From: Amarolinea aalborgensis
Lineage (GTDB): Bacteria > Chloroflexota > Anaerolineae > SSC4 > Amarolineaceae
NCBI RefSeq assembly: GCF_900491745.1
Contig: NZ_UETR01000006.1
Coordinates: 1-64,000 of the forward strand
DNA length: 64,000 nt
Direction: 5' to 3'
Positions 19,201 through 26,372 of this stretch are shown here, piece after piece (position 1 is the stretch's first letter; each line of letters opens with the position of its first letter). Position numbers and translations under genes: made by a program. Under the pieces are notes generated by a model, which did not search any database, was not told where the DNA came from, and saw only the letters and a list, made by a program, of their open reading frames with translations.

Positions 19201-19589
19201 CGATGCGTCTGCGCCTGCCGCAGGGCGACCTCTCCACCTCCGGCGTCCAGGTCAGCGCGCCCCAGATCGCGCCAGGCGCCAGCCTGACGCTGACGGTGAC
19301 GCTGACCAACAGCAGCCCGTTCACCCTGACCAACCCGCGCCTGGTTGCGGCTTACCCGCCAGACCTGACCACCGTGATCAATTCCAACGGCGGCGCCGTG
19401 GGCGGAGGCCAGATCGCCTGGACTTTGGCGCACCTGGCCCCAGGCGCCAGCCGCAGCATCACCGTTGAGCTGGCGGGGACCACAGCCGTCAGCCCCGGCG
19501 CCTATCCGCTCGTCTTCCTGTCGCCGTCGGCAGCACGATGGGCCTACGGTGACATTGACAGCCGCCAGCAGTCTGTTGGCGACGGTTGA
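16287..19589 (+). CDS. gingipain-like C25 family cysteine peptidase (main frame)
   Basis: The 1,100-codon main frame encodes a secreted peptidase of the C25 (gingipain) type. A signal peptide spans about 1-30 (ending SAASA). The middle carries pro- and beta-sandwich regions, and the catalytic domain begins near residue 600 with DYVMIGPSDF. The likely catalytic His is in HWFGHGS (about 837) and the Cys in LEWGCWTG (about 873). The features YVVLLGDGHYDF and DIAIGRLPA are typical of the family. An Ig-like domain follows. GGGGAGGA before ATG 16287 fixes the start. The frame is lost near 19540; the natural protein continues for about 200 residues to a dockerin-like tail ending at 20138. A role in processing or degrading surface proteins is possible, and no T9SS components are seen in the window. 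Confidence 0.85.
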   Translation: MSRHWRWGLACLIFLVACVAFSAASADIESPVVSLRHADAAGVFLRVQSPMVTPVLVAGAAPYVRLTVPQAPSIARPGAPALPYVITSIAIPAQGEAVAAVTAADCALVSGQWRLEPAPTWSLASTGPDAMQQWLEDGAPWQQTYAEDPAIYGSAALYPPALVELSSPQTMRGRRMVQVRIYPWQTTPASGQLRFCRTIEVHVSFSQPAATETGAAPTESDFDALLADQVLNWPVARAWATAAPPESAAPPPALPWQTGVRITVAAAGLHHVTYADLAGLNAPVGDLDPATLRVFYRDQELSIEVVGADDGAFNPGDEIRFYAAPQRSRYGTTSVYWLYWGGAPGLRMAVQDATPTGSTPETTTYTRTLRLEQQTVYLGTAYVDASEDHWFYDDVFVYPGHAIDIGSFPFSAPESANEPGVTVTARVLGGQTEGAPDRWWMRLWLNGQAFTSDGYGWNGYGPQTVYTASVTLPAAVVSTTNTITLETSLTRVTGSTAYWINPDWFDVRYRARLRATAGRLDIEQALPGRQTFVAGGFASATVLAYDVSSPLHPRQLSGLTSVQQGGEFTQRFEAAGAHFLLSETAALLAPQSLALVTTPDLRSASLGADYVMIGPSDFLAAAQPLLNQRAAEGLRVQTVDIQDIFDQFAGGHREPQAIRDFLTYAYFHWQRPAPTYVVLLGDGHYDFRNDTGRDLPNPIPPYLEPIDPYIIETVTDNALVSVDGPADILPDIAIGRLPANSVQDVQGMAAKILAYQAAPGGSWQREIAYVADNQPDPGGGGNFHDISNEIRFNWLTAEMAAQPIYTLAPGYPNYTAVRAANLAALGDGQLMMHWFGHGSKWRWGYSGSVRPLGVLDQNVLPNRADLPLILEWGCWTGYFILIEPPTSAWPNYSFGEMLMKTPGKGGIADISATGAHTAFPLQIMSHGIHQALFTQRTTRVGAAFTAMKLFYFAHAAYSLDVIDTTVLFGDPAMRLRLPQGDLSTSGVQVSAPQIAPGASLTLTVTLTNSSPFTLTNPRLVAAYPPDLTTVINSNGGAVGGGQIAWTLAHLAPGASRSITVELAGTTAVSPGAYPLVFLSPSAARWAYGDIDSRQQSVGDG

Positions 19590-20138
19590 CCTCACGCCCT
19601 CGAACTTTGCCGCCAACCGGCTGTGGGCCGCGCCTGGCAGGCGCTCACCTACAGTGACCATCGCCAATCTCGGCAACATGCCCTCGCCGCTTGCCTGGCT
19701 GACGGCCACCCTGCCCGTGGAGTTTGAGCGCGCCGCTCTGGTGACCGCCACTGCGCCCGCGGTGTCGTACGACATTCTCACGCGCCAGGTGCGTTGGCAG
19801 GAGCGGTCGCGCCGGCGCTGGTGCGCGTCGCCTTCAGCAGCGCCATCTCCGCGGCCCTCACGGCCTGCGGGTTCGTCAGCGTGCCTGCGAACCTGACCGA
19901 TTTCTGGGGCCATACCCTGGCCTTGACGGCCAGGGTCAACCTGGCTGCGCCCGATGTCAACTGCGACGGCCGCGTCAACATCCTGGATGTGCAGGCAGTG
20001 GCCCGGCGCTTTGCCGCGCAGGCAGGCAATCCCTTGTACGATCCCCAGTTTGACCTGGACGGCGATGATCGGATTGGCGCCCTGGATGTGATGCTGGTCG
20101 CCAGCCGCTGGCAGCCAGGCGGCGGCGGAAACCCGTAG
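19540..20138 (+). pseudogene. C-terminal remainder of the C25 peptidase with dockerin-like domain
   Basis: After 19540 the protein-like reading moves forward one base (DGPTVTLTAASS...) and near 19795 moves back to the original frame (GAVAPALVRVAFSS...). Two opposite single-base indels would restore a continuous gene from 16287 to 20138. The end contains two Ca-binding-like repeats, DVNCDGRVNILDVQ and DLDGDDRIGALDV, spaced like a type I dockerin. Dockerin-like tails outside cellulosomes are common in secreted bacterial and archaeal proteins. Either both indels are sequencing errors or the gene is decaying. Confidence 0.7.
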
Positions 20139-20152
20139 GCGGGTTGGCGTCC

Positions 20153-21919
20153 ATGAAGCGCGTCCCCTTGCCCACGATCGCAGTGTTGCTGGCGCTGGAG
20201 GCTGTCGTGGCCTGGCAGGCGGCGGCCGGCTGGCGTTTTTTTCCGTCGCTCGTCGCCGATCAAGGCTGGTATTTGCAGGTGGCCCGGCGGTTGAGTCAGG
20301 GCGAGGTTCTGTATCGCGACGTGCTGTGGAGTTACGGCCCCCTGCCGGCGCACGCCCTGGCCTGGCTGTTTCGCGCCTGGGGCGCCGATGTCGGCCTGGC
20401 AACACTCCTCAACGCCGCGCTGGCCGCGCTGGCTGTCATGCTCAGTTACGGCGTGGCGCGGGCCATTCTTTCCGCCCGGGCCGCGCTTTTTGTGACCAGC
20501 TTCGCCGTGTTGGCTGGACCGTTCGTGGGCGGCGATCTGGCGCGGGCTTATTTGTATGCCTACACGCAGGCCCTGGCCTGGGGCGCGGTCGCCAGCCTGG
20601 CTGCGCTCCTGTGCCTGCTGCGCTGGCTGCCTACGCGGCGCGCGCGCTGGCTGTGGCTGGGCGGAGCGGCGGCCGGCCTGGCTTTTCTCGCCAAGCCGGA
20701 GTTTGGCGTCACGGCGGCGGCGGCCAGCGTGGTCATTTGCACGCATGGCCGGGCTTCTCGCCAGGCGTGGTTGTCATTTCTGGCCGCGCTGGGAGTCACG
20801 CTCGGCCTGGGGTTTGGCGCCCAGGTATACCTGGCGGGGTGGTCAGCCGTTTGGCGCGGCTACACCGGCTACGATCAGACCACGGCGCGCGGCCTGTGGG
20901 GCTTGCAGCCAGGCGTCCTCGCGCCGCTGCGCTGGACGTTGGGCGTTTACAGTATGGGCGCCGCGTTGACGGCCCTCTGGTGGGCGAGCCACGCGACCCG
21001 TGGGCGTGGTCTGTGGCGGCTGGCCGTGCTGAGCTTCGGGTCGCTCAGCGCAGCTTCGATGCTGCCTGACCTGGCGCGTGGCGGCGGACAAGCCGCGCTG
21101 GCCGCGCTGCGCGGCGGCGACTGGTCTGCGCTGAGCCTGCAGCCCTTCGCTGCGTTATCCTGGGGGGCCGCCGTCGTGTGGGGTTTGTCCGCGCCGCTGC
21201 TGCTCCTGGCCGCCTGGTCGGCTCAGCGGCGCGGCGCTTCCACGGCCTGGTGGGGCGTTTGGGCTTTTGCGTTGGCAGCCAACGCGCGCTTCGTCCTGAT
21301 CGCGTCAGCCAATCCGTTCGTTTTTGCGCCGGCGCTGGCCGCGCTCTGGCTGGCCCTGGTCGAGGCGCCTGCCGCCTGGTCGCGGCCGCAGCGCATGCGC
21401 CTGGTCTTGGGCATCGCTGCGGTTGGCGTGATGAACCTGGCGGCCCAGGCGCTGCTGCGCGACACCTACTTCAATCAACCGCGCGCCTGGCTGGCGACCG
21501 CGCTGGGGCCGGCGGCGGTGACGCAAGACCTGGCTGCAGAGATCACGCCCCTGCAGCGGGCGGTGCAGTCCGCGGCGGCCCCTGGCGCGCCTCTGTTTGC
21601 CGTTGGCTTCAACCCAGGGTGGTATCTGCTGAGCGAACGCTCGAACCCAACACGCGCGGATGTGCTCATGGCCGGGTTGGGCGTCACGGGCGCGGAAGCG
21701 CAGGCGGTTGCGGCTGATTTGGCCGCGCAGCCGCCGGCCGCCGTCATCATGCCCGCCGGGTACTGGTCCGCGCCAGGGGCGCCGTTGGCGTCAAGCCTTG
21801 CCCGCGATCAGGCCGCGGTGCGCAGCGGCCTATCCACCTGGTGGGCGACGCTGTTGGCTGAGTATACCGAAGCGCCGGTGGCGGGCGTGTCTCGTTGGGT
21901 GCTGTTGGTGCGCCGTTAG
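20153..21919 (+). CDS. GT-C fold membrane glycosyltransferase-like protein
   Basis: A 588-residue polytopic membrane protein with about ten hydrophobic segments. The N-terminal periplasmic loop after the first segment reads ADQGWYLQVARRLSQGEVLY, with the acidic residue and layout typical of GT-C glycosyltransferases (the PMT/ArnT/dolichyl-mannosyltransferase-like superfamily) that use lipid-linked sugars. ATG 20153 is preferred over an upstream in-frame TTG at 20144; no strong ribosome site is visible. It lies just after the broken C25 gene and 22 nt before a second membrane protein of the same type. Together they could glycosylate a lipid, polysaccharide or surface protein. The acceptor is unknown. 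Confidence 0.78.
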   Translation: MKRVPLPTIAVLLALEAVVAWQAAAGWRFFPSLVADQGWYLQVARRLSQGEVLYRDVLWSYGPLPAHALAWLFRAWGADVGLATLLNAALAALAVMLSYGVARAILSARAALFVTSFAVLAGPFVGGDLARAYLYAYTQALAWGAVASLAALLCLLRWLPTRRARWLWLGGAAAGLAFLAKPEFGVTAAAASVVICTHGRASRQAWLSFLAALGVTLGLGFGAQVYLAGWSAVWRGYTGYDQTTARGLWGLQPGVLAPLRWTLGVYSMGAALTALWWASHATRGRGLWRLAVLSFGSLSAASMLPDLARGGGQAALAALRGGDWSALSLQPFAALSWGAAVVWGLSAPLLLLAAWSAQRRGASTAWWGVWAFALAANARFVLIASANPFVFAPALAALWLALVEAPAAWSRPQRMRLVLGIAAVGVMNLAAQALLRDTYFNQPRAWLATALGPAAVTQDLAAEITPLQRAVQSAAAPGAPLFAVGFNPGWYLLSERSNPTRADVLMAGLGVTGAEAQAVAADLAAQPPAAVIMPAGYWSAPGAPLASSLARDQAAVRSGLSTWWATLLAEYTEAPVAGVSRWVLLVRR

Positions 21920-21941
21920 CTTCTGGTGGTGAGATTGACCC

Positions 21942-23519
21942 ATGGAACGAACTGACTGGTCCCGTTGGCGGTGGCGAGGCGGCGTCATGGGCTGCCTGCT
22001 GGCTGCGGCGTTGGCTTTGGCCTTGTACCTTCACTACGGCGCGGGCAGCGCCGCCAATGTGGGCTTCCCGCTGGACGACAGCTGGATCCACGCGCAGATT
22101 GCGCGCCACGTGGCCGCGGGGCAGGGATGGACCTACAATCCCGGCGCGCCGACGGCCGCCAGCACTTCGCCTCTGTGGGTGATAGCGATCACGCCGCTCT
22201 TCTGGCTGCCGGGGGAGCCGACGCTGTGGATCAAAGTCCTGGGCAGCGTCCTCTATCTGCTGACGGTTTATTTGACCATCGGCCTGGCGCGTGCAGTGCT
22301 GCACGACGATCGCATCGCCCTGCTGGCCGGATGGCTGGTCGCCTGGCAGCCGGCCTTGATTTACAGCGCGCTGTCTGGCATGGAAACGCCGCTTTTTGTC
22401 GTGCTGACGCTGCTGGCGCTGCGCTGCGCGCACCGCGGCGAGACATCGGCGCGCCATGCTTACCTGGCGACGGCGTGGCTGGCCCTGGCCGGCTGGGCCA
22501 GACCCGAACTGTGGGCCGCGCTGCCGCTGCTGTGGGGATATTGGCGACGGCGCGATCTGCCCGCAACGGCCTGGCCGTGGCATCTCCTATTGGCGGTCGC
22601 CAGCGTCGCCGGTTTTGTCCTGTTCCACCTGGCCTTGTGGGGACACCCGCTGCCTTCCACATTCTACGCGAAGCCGGCTGCGGCCTACGGAGCGACCGAC
22701 TTCGGTTGGGTGCGTTGGCTCTTGACCCTGGCCGACCATTTCCTGCACAACGTGGGTGAAGCCATCAACACGCAGAATCCGCTGCTGCTTGTCGGGCTGG
22801 GCCTGCTCCTGGTGCGGCTCGAGCGCCGCACTGCGGCTCAGCGCGCGTTCTTGGGCCTGTGCCTTGCCCTGACGGTCTGGGTCTGCCTGCTCACGGCTGC
22901 CGCCAATCTCGGCAGCGTCGGTTTTCAGACGTTTCGCCGCACTGCCTATTTCCTGCCGGGGTTGACGATGGCCGTAGCAGCCGGCGTGGTGATGCTGTGG
23001 GATGAGATCACGGCGGCGGCACGCTTGCCTGCTCCGCGCTCGCTGCAGACGACCGTGACCGCGGCGGCGCTGCTGGGCATGGCGTTGGCGTGGCAGGCCA
23101 ATGAGCTGCGTCACACCGGCGCGCTCTTTGCCAACGATCTGCGCAGCATCAACCAGGGTGACGTCGCCGCCGCGCGTTGGATTGCCGCCCATACGCCGCC
23201 TGACGCCTTGGTGGCCGCCAACGACATCGGTGCGTTGGCCTATGTGAGCCAGCGTCGCATTTTCGACCTGATCGGCCTGGCCTCGCCAGACGTCATCCCC
23301 ATCCTGGCCGAGACCGGCCCCCTGGCTCCTGCGCGCAGCCAACGGCTCAAAGAAGCGATGCGAGCGCAGGGCGTCGAGTACGTTGTCATTTTCCCCACCT
23401 GGTTTCCCAGTCTGGCGCAGGATCCCGATTTGATCCCTCTGCAGCGCTTTGTCGTCGAACGTCCCACCGCGCTGGCTGGCAGCGAGGTCGTGGTCTATCG
23501 GCTGAGTCACGGGCGCTAA
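21942..23519 (+). CDS. second GT-C-type membrane protein
   Basis: A 525-residue multi-spanning protein. After the first membrane segment comes FPLDDSWIHAQIARHVAAGQGWTYNPG; the D-D-x-W-I-H signature and the following G-x-P-T-A-A-S-T-S-P-L-W motif are characteristic of a family of bacterial GT-C-like membrane proteins. Later segments contain SGMETPLFVVL and WARPEL, also conserved in this group. It starts 22 nt after the previous gene and is probably co-transcribed. Predicted function is transfer of a sugar from a polyprenyl donor at the outer face of the membrane. Substrate unknown. Confidence 0.8.
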   Translation: MERTDWSRWRWRGGVMGCLLAAALALALYLHYGAGSAANVGFPLDDSWIHAQIARHVAAGQGWTYNPGAPTAASTSPLWVIAITPLFWLPGEPTLWIKVLGSVLYLLTVYLTIGLARAVLHDDRIALLAGWLVAWQPALIYSALSGMETPLFVVLTLLALRCAHRGETSARHAYLATAWLALAGWARPELWAALPLLWGYWRRRDLPATAWPWHLLLAVASVAGFVLFHLALWGHPLPSTFYAKPAAAYGATDFGWVRWLLTLADHFLHNVGEAINTQNPLLLVGLGLLLVRLERRTAAQRAFLGLCLALTVWVCLLTAAANLGSVGFQTFRRTAYFLPGLTMAVAAGVVMLWDEITAAARLPAPRSLQTTVTAAALLGMALAWQANELRHTGALFANDLRSINQGDVAAARWIAAHTPPDALVAANDIGALAYVSQRRIFDLIGLASPDVIPILAETGPLAPARSQRLKEAMRAQGVEYVVIFPTWFPSLAQDPDLIPLQRFVVERPTALAGSEVVVYRLSHGR

Positions 23520-23851
23520 CAGCCCACTGGGCTTCCGCGTCCCGCAAACGGAACTGCAAGAGCCAGGCCCGGCTCGCCAGGCACCCTGTGCGCCTGCGTG
23601 CTCCAAACCTTCGTGATGCAACCCTGGCGATCAAGACGATTTCCAAATTCCTGAATTTCGTGTTAGAATGAAGCCATAGCAAGAGAGGTCAATCTGATTG
23701 CAGGCGCATGCAGGGTTCGACTGTCGGCAAGACAGGCCACACCGAGTCGCCTTGCAGCGCTGTGTATCTTCTTCATTCTTGCGCTGGGTGCTCTCCAGTC
23801 ACTTGTTGGGTACGAGTCATAAGGCTTCGCAGCTAAAGAAAGGTTACAGTG
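23520..23851. other. 332-bp gap upstream of a secreted protein gene
   Basis: A weak promoter candidate TTCCAA, 17 nt, TAGAAT (23641-23669) gives a leader of about 180 nt. Nothing else convincing is seen. An AAAGAAAGG ribosome site lies directly before 23852. Confidence 0.35.
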
Positions 23852-24778
23852 ATGAAACGCTTCGTGGTGATCATGGTCGTGTTAGCAGCCATTCTGCTCG
23901 TGTTTGTGCAGGGTGTTCTTGCCACAGCGAACTACGTGTATCATGAGCAGACAAACAACAACCCCGGTTGTGGTTCTGGAGCGTACATGAATCCCCTTGC
24001 GCCAACAGCCGGACAGGCTGTCAACATTCGCTTCAAGGTGGAGTACCAATTCTATACCAATCAGGTTCGAGTGTACTACACAACGGATGGCAGCAATCCG
24101 TCGGGCGCATTTGGCGCGGGAACTGGGACGACTCAAGTTACTGCAGCAACCTACGACTGCACATTTGGCTCTCCTCCGCTCGTTGATGTCGCGAATGCCA
24201 CCATACCCGGGCAGCTTGGCAACACCACAGTAAAATACAAGATCAGTGCATGGCACAGTGGAGGCGGGGCTGAAATTTTCGCCAACAGCGGCGGCTGCAC
24301 CACCTCGGACTGTGCAACGACTTTTTCATACAACGTTCCCTTGGCTGCCGCGCTGGCGGACTTAAACGCCGCGCAGCAGGGCAGCGCCATCCTGGTCGCC
24401 TGGGAGACGGTTAGCGAGATCGGCAACGTGGGCTTCAACCTGTGGCGCGGCGTCTCGCCTAGCGCGCCCGATACCCAGCTCAACAGCGCCTTGATTCCCT
24501 CCCAGGCGCCGGGCAGCAGCCAGGGTTTCAGCTATGAGTGGGCGGATGAAGCCAACCTGGTCAACGGTACGACGTACTACTACTGGGTAGAGGACGTGGA
24601 TGTCAACGGCGTCCTCACGCGTCACGGCCCGGTCAGTGTCGCCTACAGTGCACCAACCGCTGTGACCCTGACTGATGCCTCCGCCACCCCAACCTGGCCG
24701 CTCACGGCCGGCGCGCTGCTGGTTGGTGGGCTGCTGGCTTTTCTGATCGCCGCCATGCGTCGGCGTACGGCCAGCTAA
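23852..24778 (+). CDS. third secreted protein with the shared C-terminal module
   Basis: A 308-residue exported protein. The signal peptide is about residues 1-25 (MKRFVVIMVVLAAILLVFVQ). Residues about 28-155 form a carbohydrate-binding-like or Ig-like domain with YYTTDGSNPSGAF and six cysteines; the segment VRVYYTTDGSNP resembles chitobiase/beta-hexosaminidase-type C-terminal domains. Residues about 160-308 are the shared module: VAWETVSEIGNVGFNLWRG, SQAPGSSQGFSYEW, TTYYYWVED, then a hydrophobic segment and MRRRTAS. This gene is followed by a strong intrinsic terminator. Ligand unknown. Confidence 0.85.
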   Translation: MKRFVVIMVVLAAILLVFVQGVLATANYVYHEQTNNNPGCGSGAYMNPLAPTAGQAVNIRFKVEYQFYTNQVRVYYTTDGSNPSGAFGAGTGTTQVTAATYDCTFGSPPLVDVANATIPGQLGNTTVKYKISAWHSGGGAEIFANSGGCTTSDCATTFSYNVPLAAALADLNAAQQGSAILVAWETVSEIGNVGFNLWRGVSPSAPDTQLNSALIPSQAPGSSQGFSYEWADEANLVNGTTYYYWVEDVDVNGVLTRHGPVSVAYSAPTAVTLTDASATPTWPLTAGALLVGGLLAFLIAAMRRRTAS

Positions 24779-24808
24779 CCTTACACTTTCTGCGGTTGTG
24801 ATATAACA

Positions 24809-24845
24809 AAAAGAGGTTCGCCTGGCCGGCGAGCCTCTTTTTTGT
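24809..24845 (+). terminator. intrinsic terminator
   Basis: AAAGAGGTTCGCC (24810-24822) pairs with GGCGAGCCTCTTT (24828-24840) across a 5-nt loop, with one G-T wobble, and the stem runs into a T-tract. It lies about 30 nt after the stop at 24778. Confidence 0.9.
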
Positions 24846-24871
24846 TGCGGCGCGTGCGTCACCCGGTAGGT

Positions 24872-25355
24872 CACGGCTCCGCGGTGACGTGCAATCGGCG
24901 CCCCGTGGGGAGCGTCTCACCGTAGGTCACGGCTCCGCCGTGACGTGCGTTCGGCGCCCCGTGACGTGCGTCTAGCCGTAGGTCACGGCTCCGCCGTGAC
25001 GTGCCTTCGGCGCCCCGTGGGGAGCGCGATGGGCGAGACAAGCTCGCCGTCACACCGGAGATGTGACCTACGACGTGTGTCTCCCGGTAGGTCACGGCTC
25101 CGCCGTGACGTGCCTTCGGCGCCCCGTGGGGAGTGCGATGGGCGAGACAAGCTCGCCGTCACACCGGAGATGTGACCTACGACGTGCGTCCCCCGGTAGG
25201 TCACGGCTCCGCCGTGACGTGAGTTCGGCGCCCGGCAGGGGGTGTGATGGATGACAAAAGGTTGTCGTCACACCGGAGGTGTGACCTACGACTACGGCGT
25301 GCGTCTCACCGTAGGTCACGGCTCCGCCGTGACGTGCGTTCGCCGTCCCGTGGGG
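24872..25355. repeat. cluster of GTCACGG palindromic repeats
   Basis: Six units of GTAGGTCACGGCTCCGCCGT type, each a hairpin (TCACGGC/GCCGTGA), start near 24875, 24922, 24975, 25087, 25195 and 25310. Two or three are joined to an opposing arm GTCACACCGGAGATGTGACC, making about 110-bp larger palindromes. Frames crossing the block are repeat-derived. The block fills nearly all of the 590-bp gap between the terminator and the DUF4332 gene. Confidence 0.85.
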
Positions 25356-25369
25356 ATGATGGACTTCTC

Positions 25370-25777
25370 TCAATACTCAACGAGCTTCGGTAATTCTTTC
25401 GCCTGGTTCACCCAGTCCTGCACCATCTCCAGCGTCGGCGTACGACCGACCAGTTGCTTGGCGGTGTTGACTTCGATCAGTTTGGCAAACAGGTTGTCGG
25501 GCCGGCGAGTCGCAAGCTCCTTAACGGTGTCCACACCCGCTTCTTCGAGTAGATTGGAATAGGCCGAGCCGATGCCCTTGATGCGCGCCAGATCGGCGCG
25601 GTTCACCAACTCCAAAATGTGTTTGGGATCAGCGCCGGTTTTGCTCGCCAATTCCTTACGACCGGCCAGGGTGCGACCGACTTCCAGTAGTTGATCGCTG
25701 TCCTGCATTCCATGCTCGCGCAGTGTGCTGTGCAATTCCGCGGTGATGCCCCGTAGTTCATTCATGCGCACCTTCAT
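25370..25777 (-). CDS. DUF4332 helix-hairpin-helix protein
   Basis: A 135-residue protein of the DUF4332 family. Two helix-hairpin-helix-like segments are visible: one around SKTGADPKHILELVNRADLA and the second around IKGIGSAYSNLLEEAGVDTV, where G-I-G is the hairpin. Such proteins resemble the nucleic-acid-binding repeats of polymerases and topoisomerases, but DUF4332 has no proven function. The start is preceded by an AGGAGGG sequence on the minus strand. It may share a transcript with the small gene at 25871-26083 on the same strand. Confidence 0.85.
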   Translation of the reverse strand: MKVRMNELRGITAELHSTLREHGMQDSDQLLEVGRTLAGRKELASKTGADPKHILELVNRADLARIKGIGSAYSNLLEEAGVDTVKELATRRPDNLFAKLIEVNTAKQLVGRTPTLEMVQDWVNQAKELPKLVEY

Positions 25778-25870
25778 TGTTCAGTACCCTCCTGTCTAAT
25801 ACTAGGGACGTGGTCCGAGAGTCGCCTTGCTGGCCAACACCGAGCCACGCCCCGACGTCACGAGTCGAAA

Positions 25871-26083
25871 TTACTTCTTGCCGAACATGCCGCCCAGACC
25901 CTGGGCCATGTTGGTTACGTTCTTCAGCGCGTCGCCGCCGCCCGAGAGCAGCCCATCAATCTGCCCGGCCAACGGGGCCGGCAGCTTCTGCTTGAGGAAA
26001 TCCAAGACGGTCGTCACCGCGGTCTTCGCCTGTTCTGCGGTCAAACCGGCCTTCTGCGCGACCATGTTGATCAATTCATCCAT
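25871..26083 (-). CDS. small helical protein (DUF2267/DUF937-like), unnamed
   Basis: A 70-residue acidic helical protein, MDELINMVAQKAGLTAEQ at the start and glycine-rich near the end (GLLSGGGDALKNV, GGMFGKK). The helix-then-glycine-loop pattern resembles the small DUF2267/DUF2780-type proteins, function unknown. ACAAGGAGAGAC 5 nt before the ATG at 26083 decides the start, which is shorter than the longest frame. It lies upstream of the DUF4332 gene on the same strand and divergent from comEC. Confidence 0.7.
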   Translation of the reverse strand: MDELINMVAQKAGLTAEQAKTAVTTVLDFLKQKLPAPLAGQIDGLLSGGGDALKNVTNMAQGLGGMFGKK

Positions 26084-26372
26084 TATTGTCTCTCCTTGTC
26101 TTTCGTCCGTTGTTGCCAACGTTGGCGCCCCTGTCTTGGGCGCCTGATCAAGATACGCTGCCGACGTTACAAATGACATAACGCCATGAAAGCCACGTGT
26201 GCCATGTGGTGATCGAGGGCTGATTCACAGACATATTATACCACAAGCAAGAGGCAATAGGCCATTAGCGGCGGCAAATTCAAGGGTGTTCTCTCGCGAA
26301 ATCGTCCCACCGCGATTCGTTGACGCCTCCCAGGTGCGTTCTTGCATCACAGCGGCTGCACGGGGAGACCAC

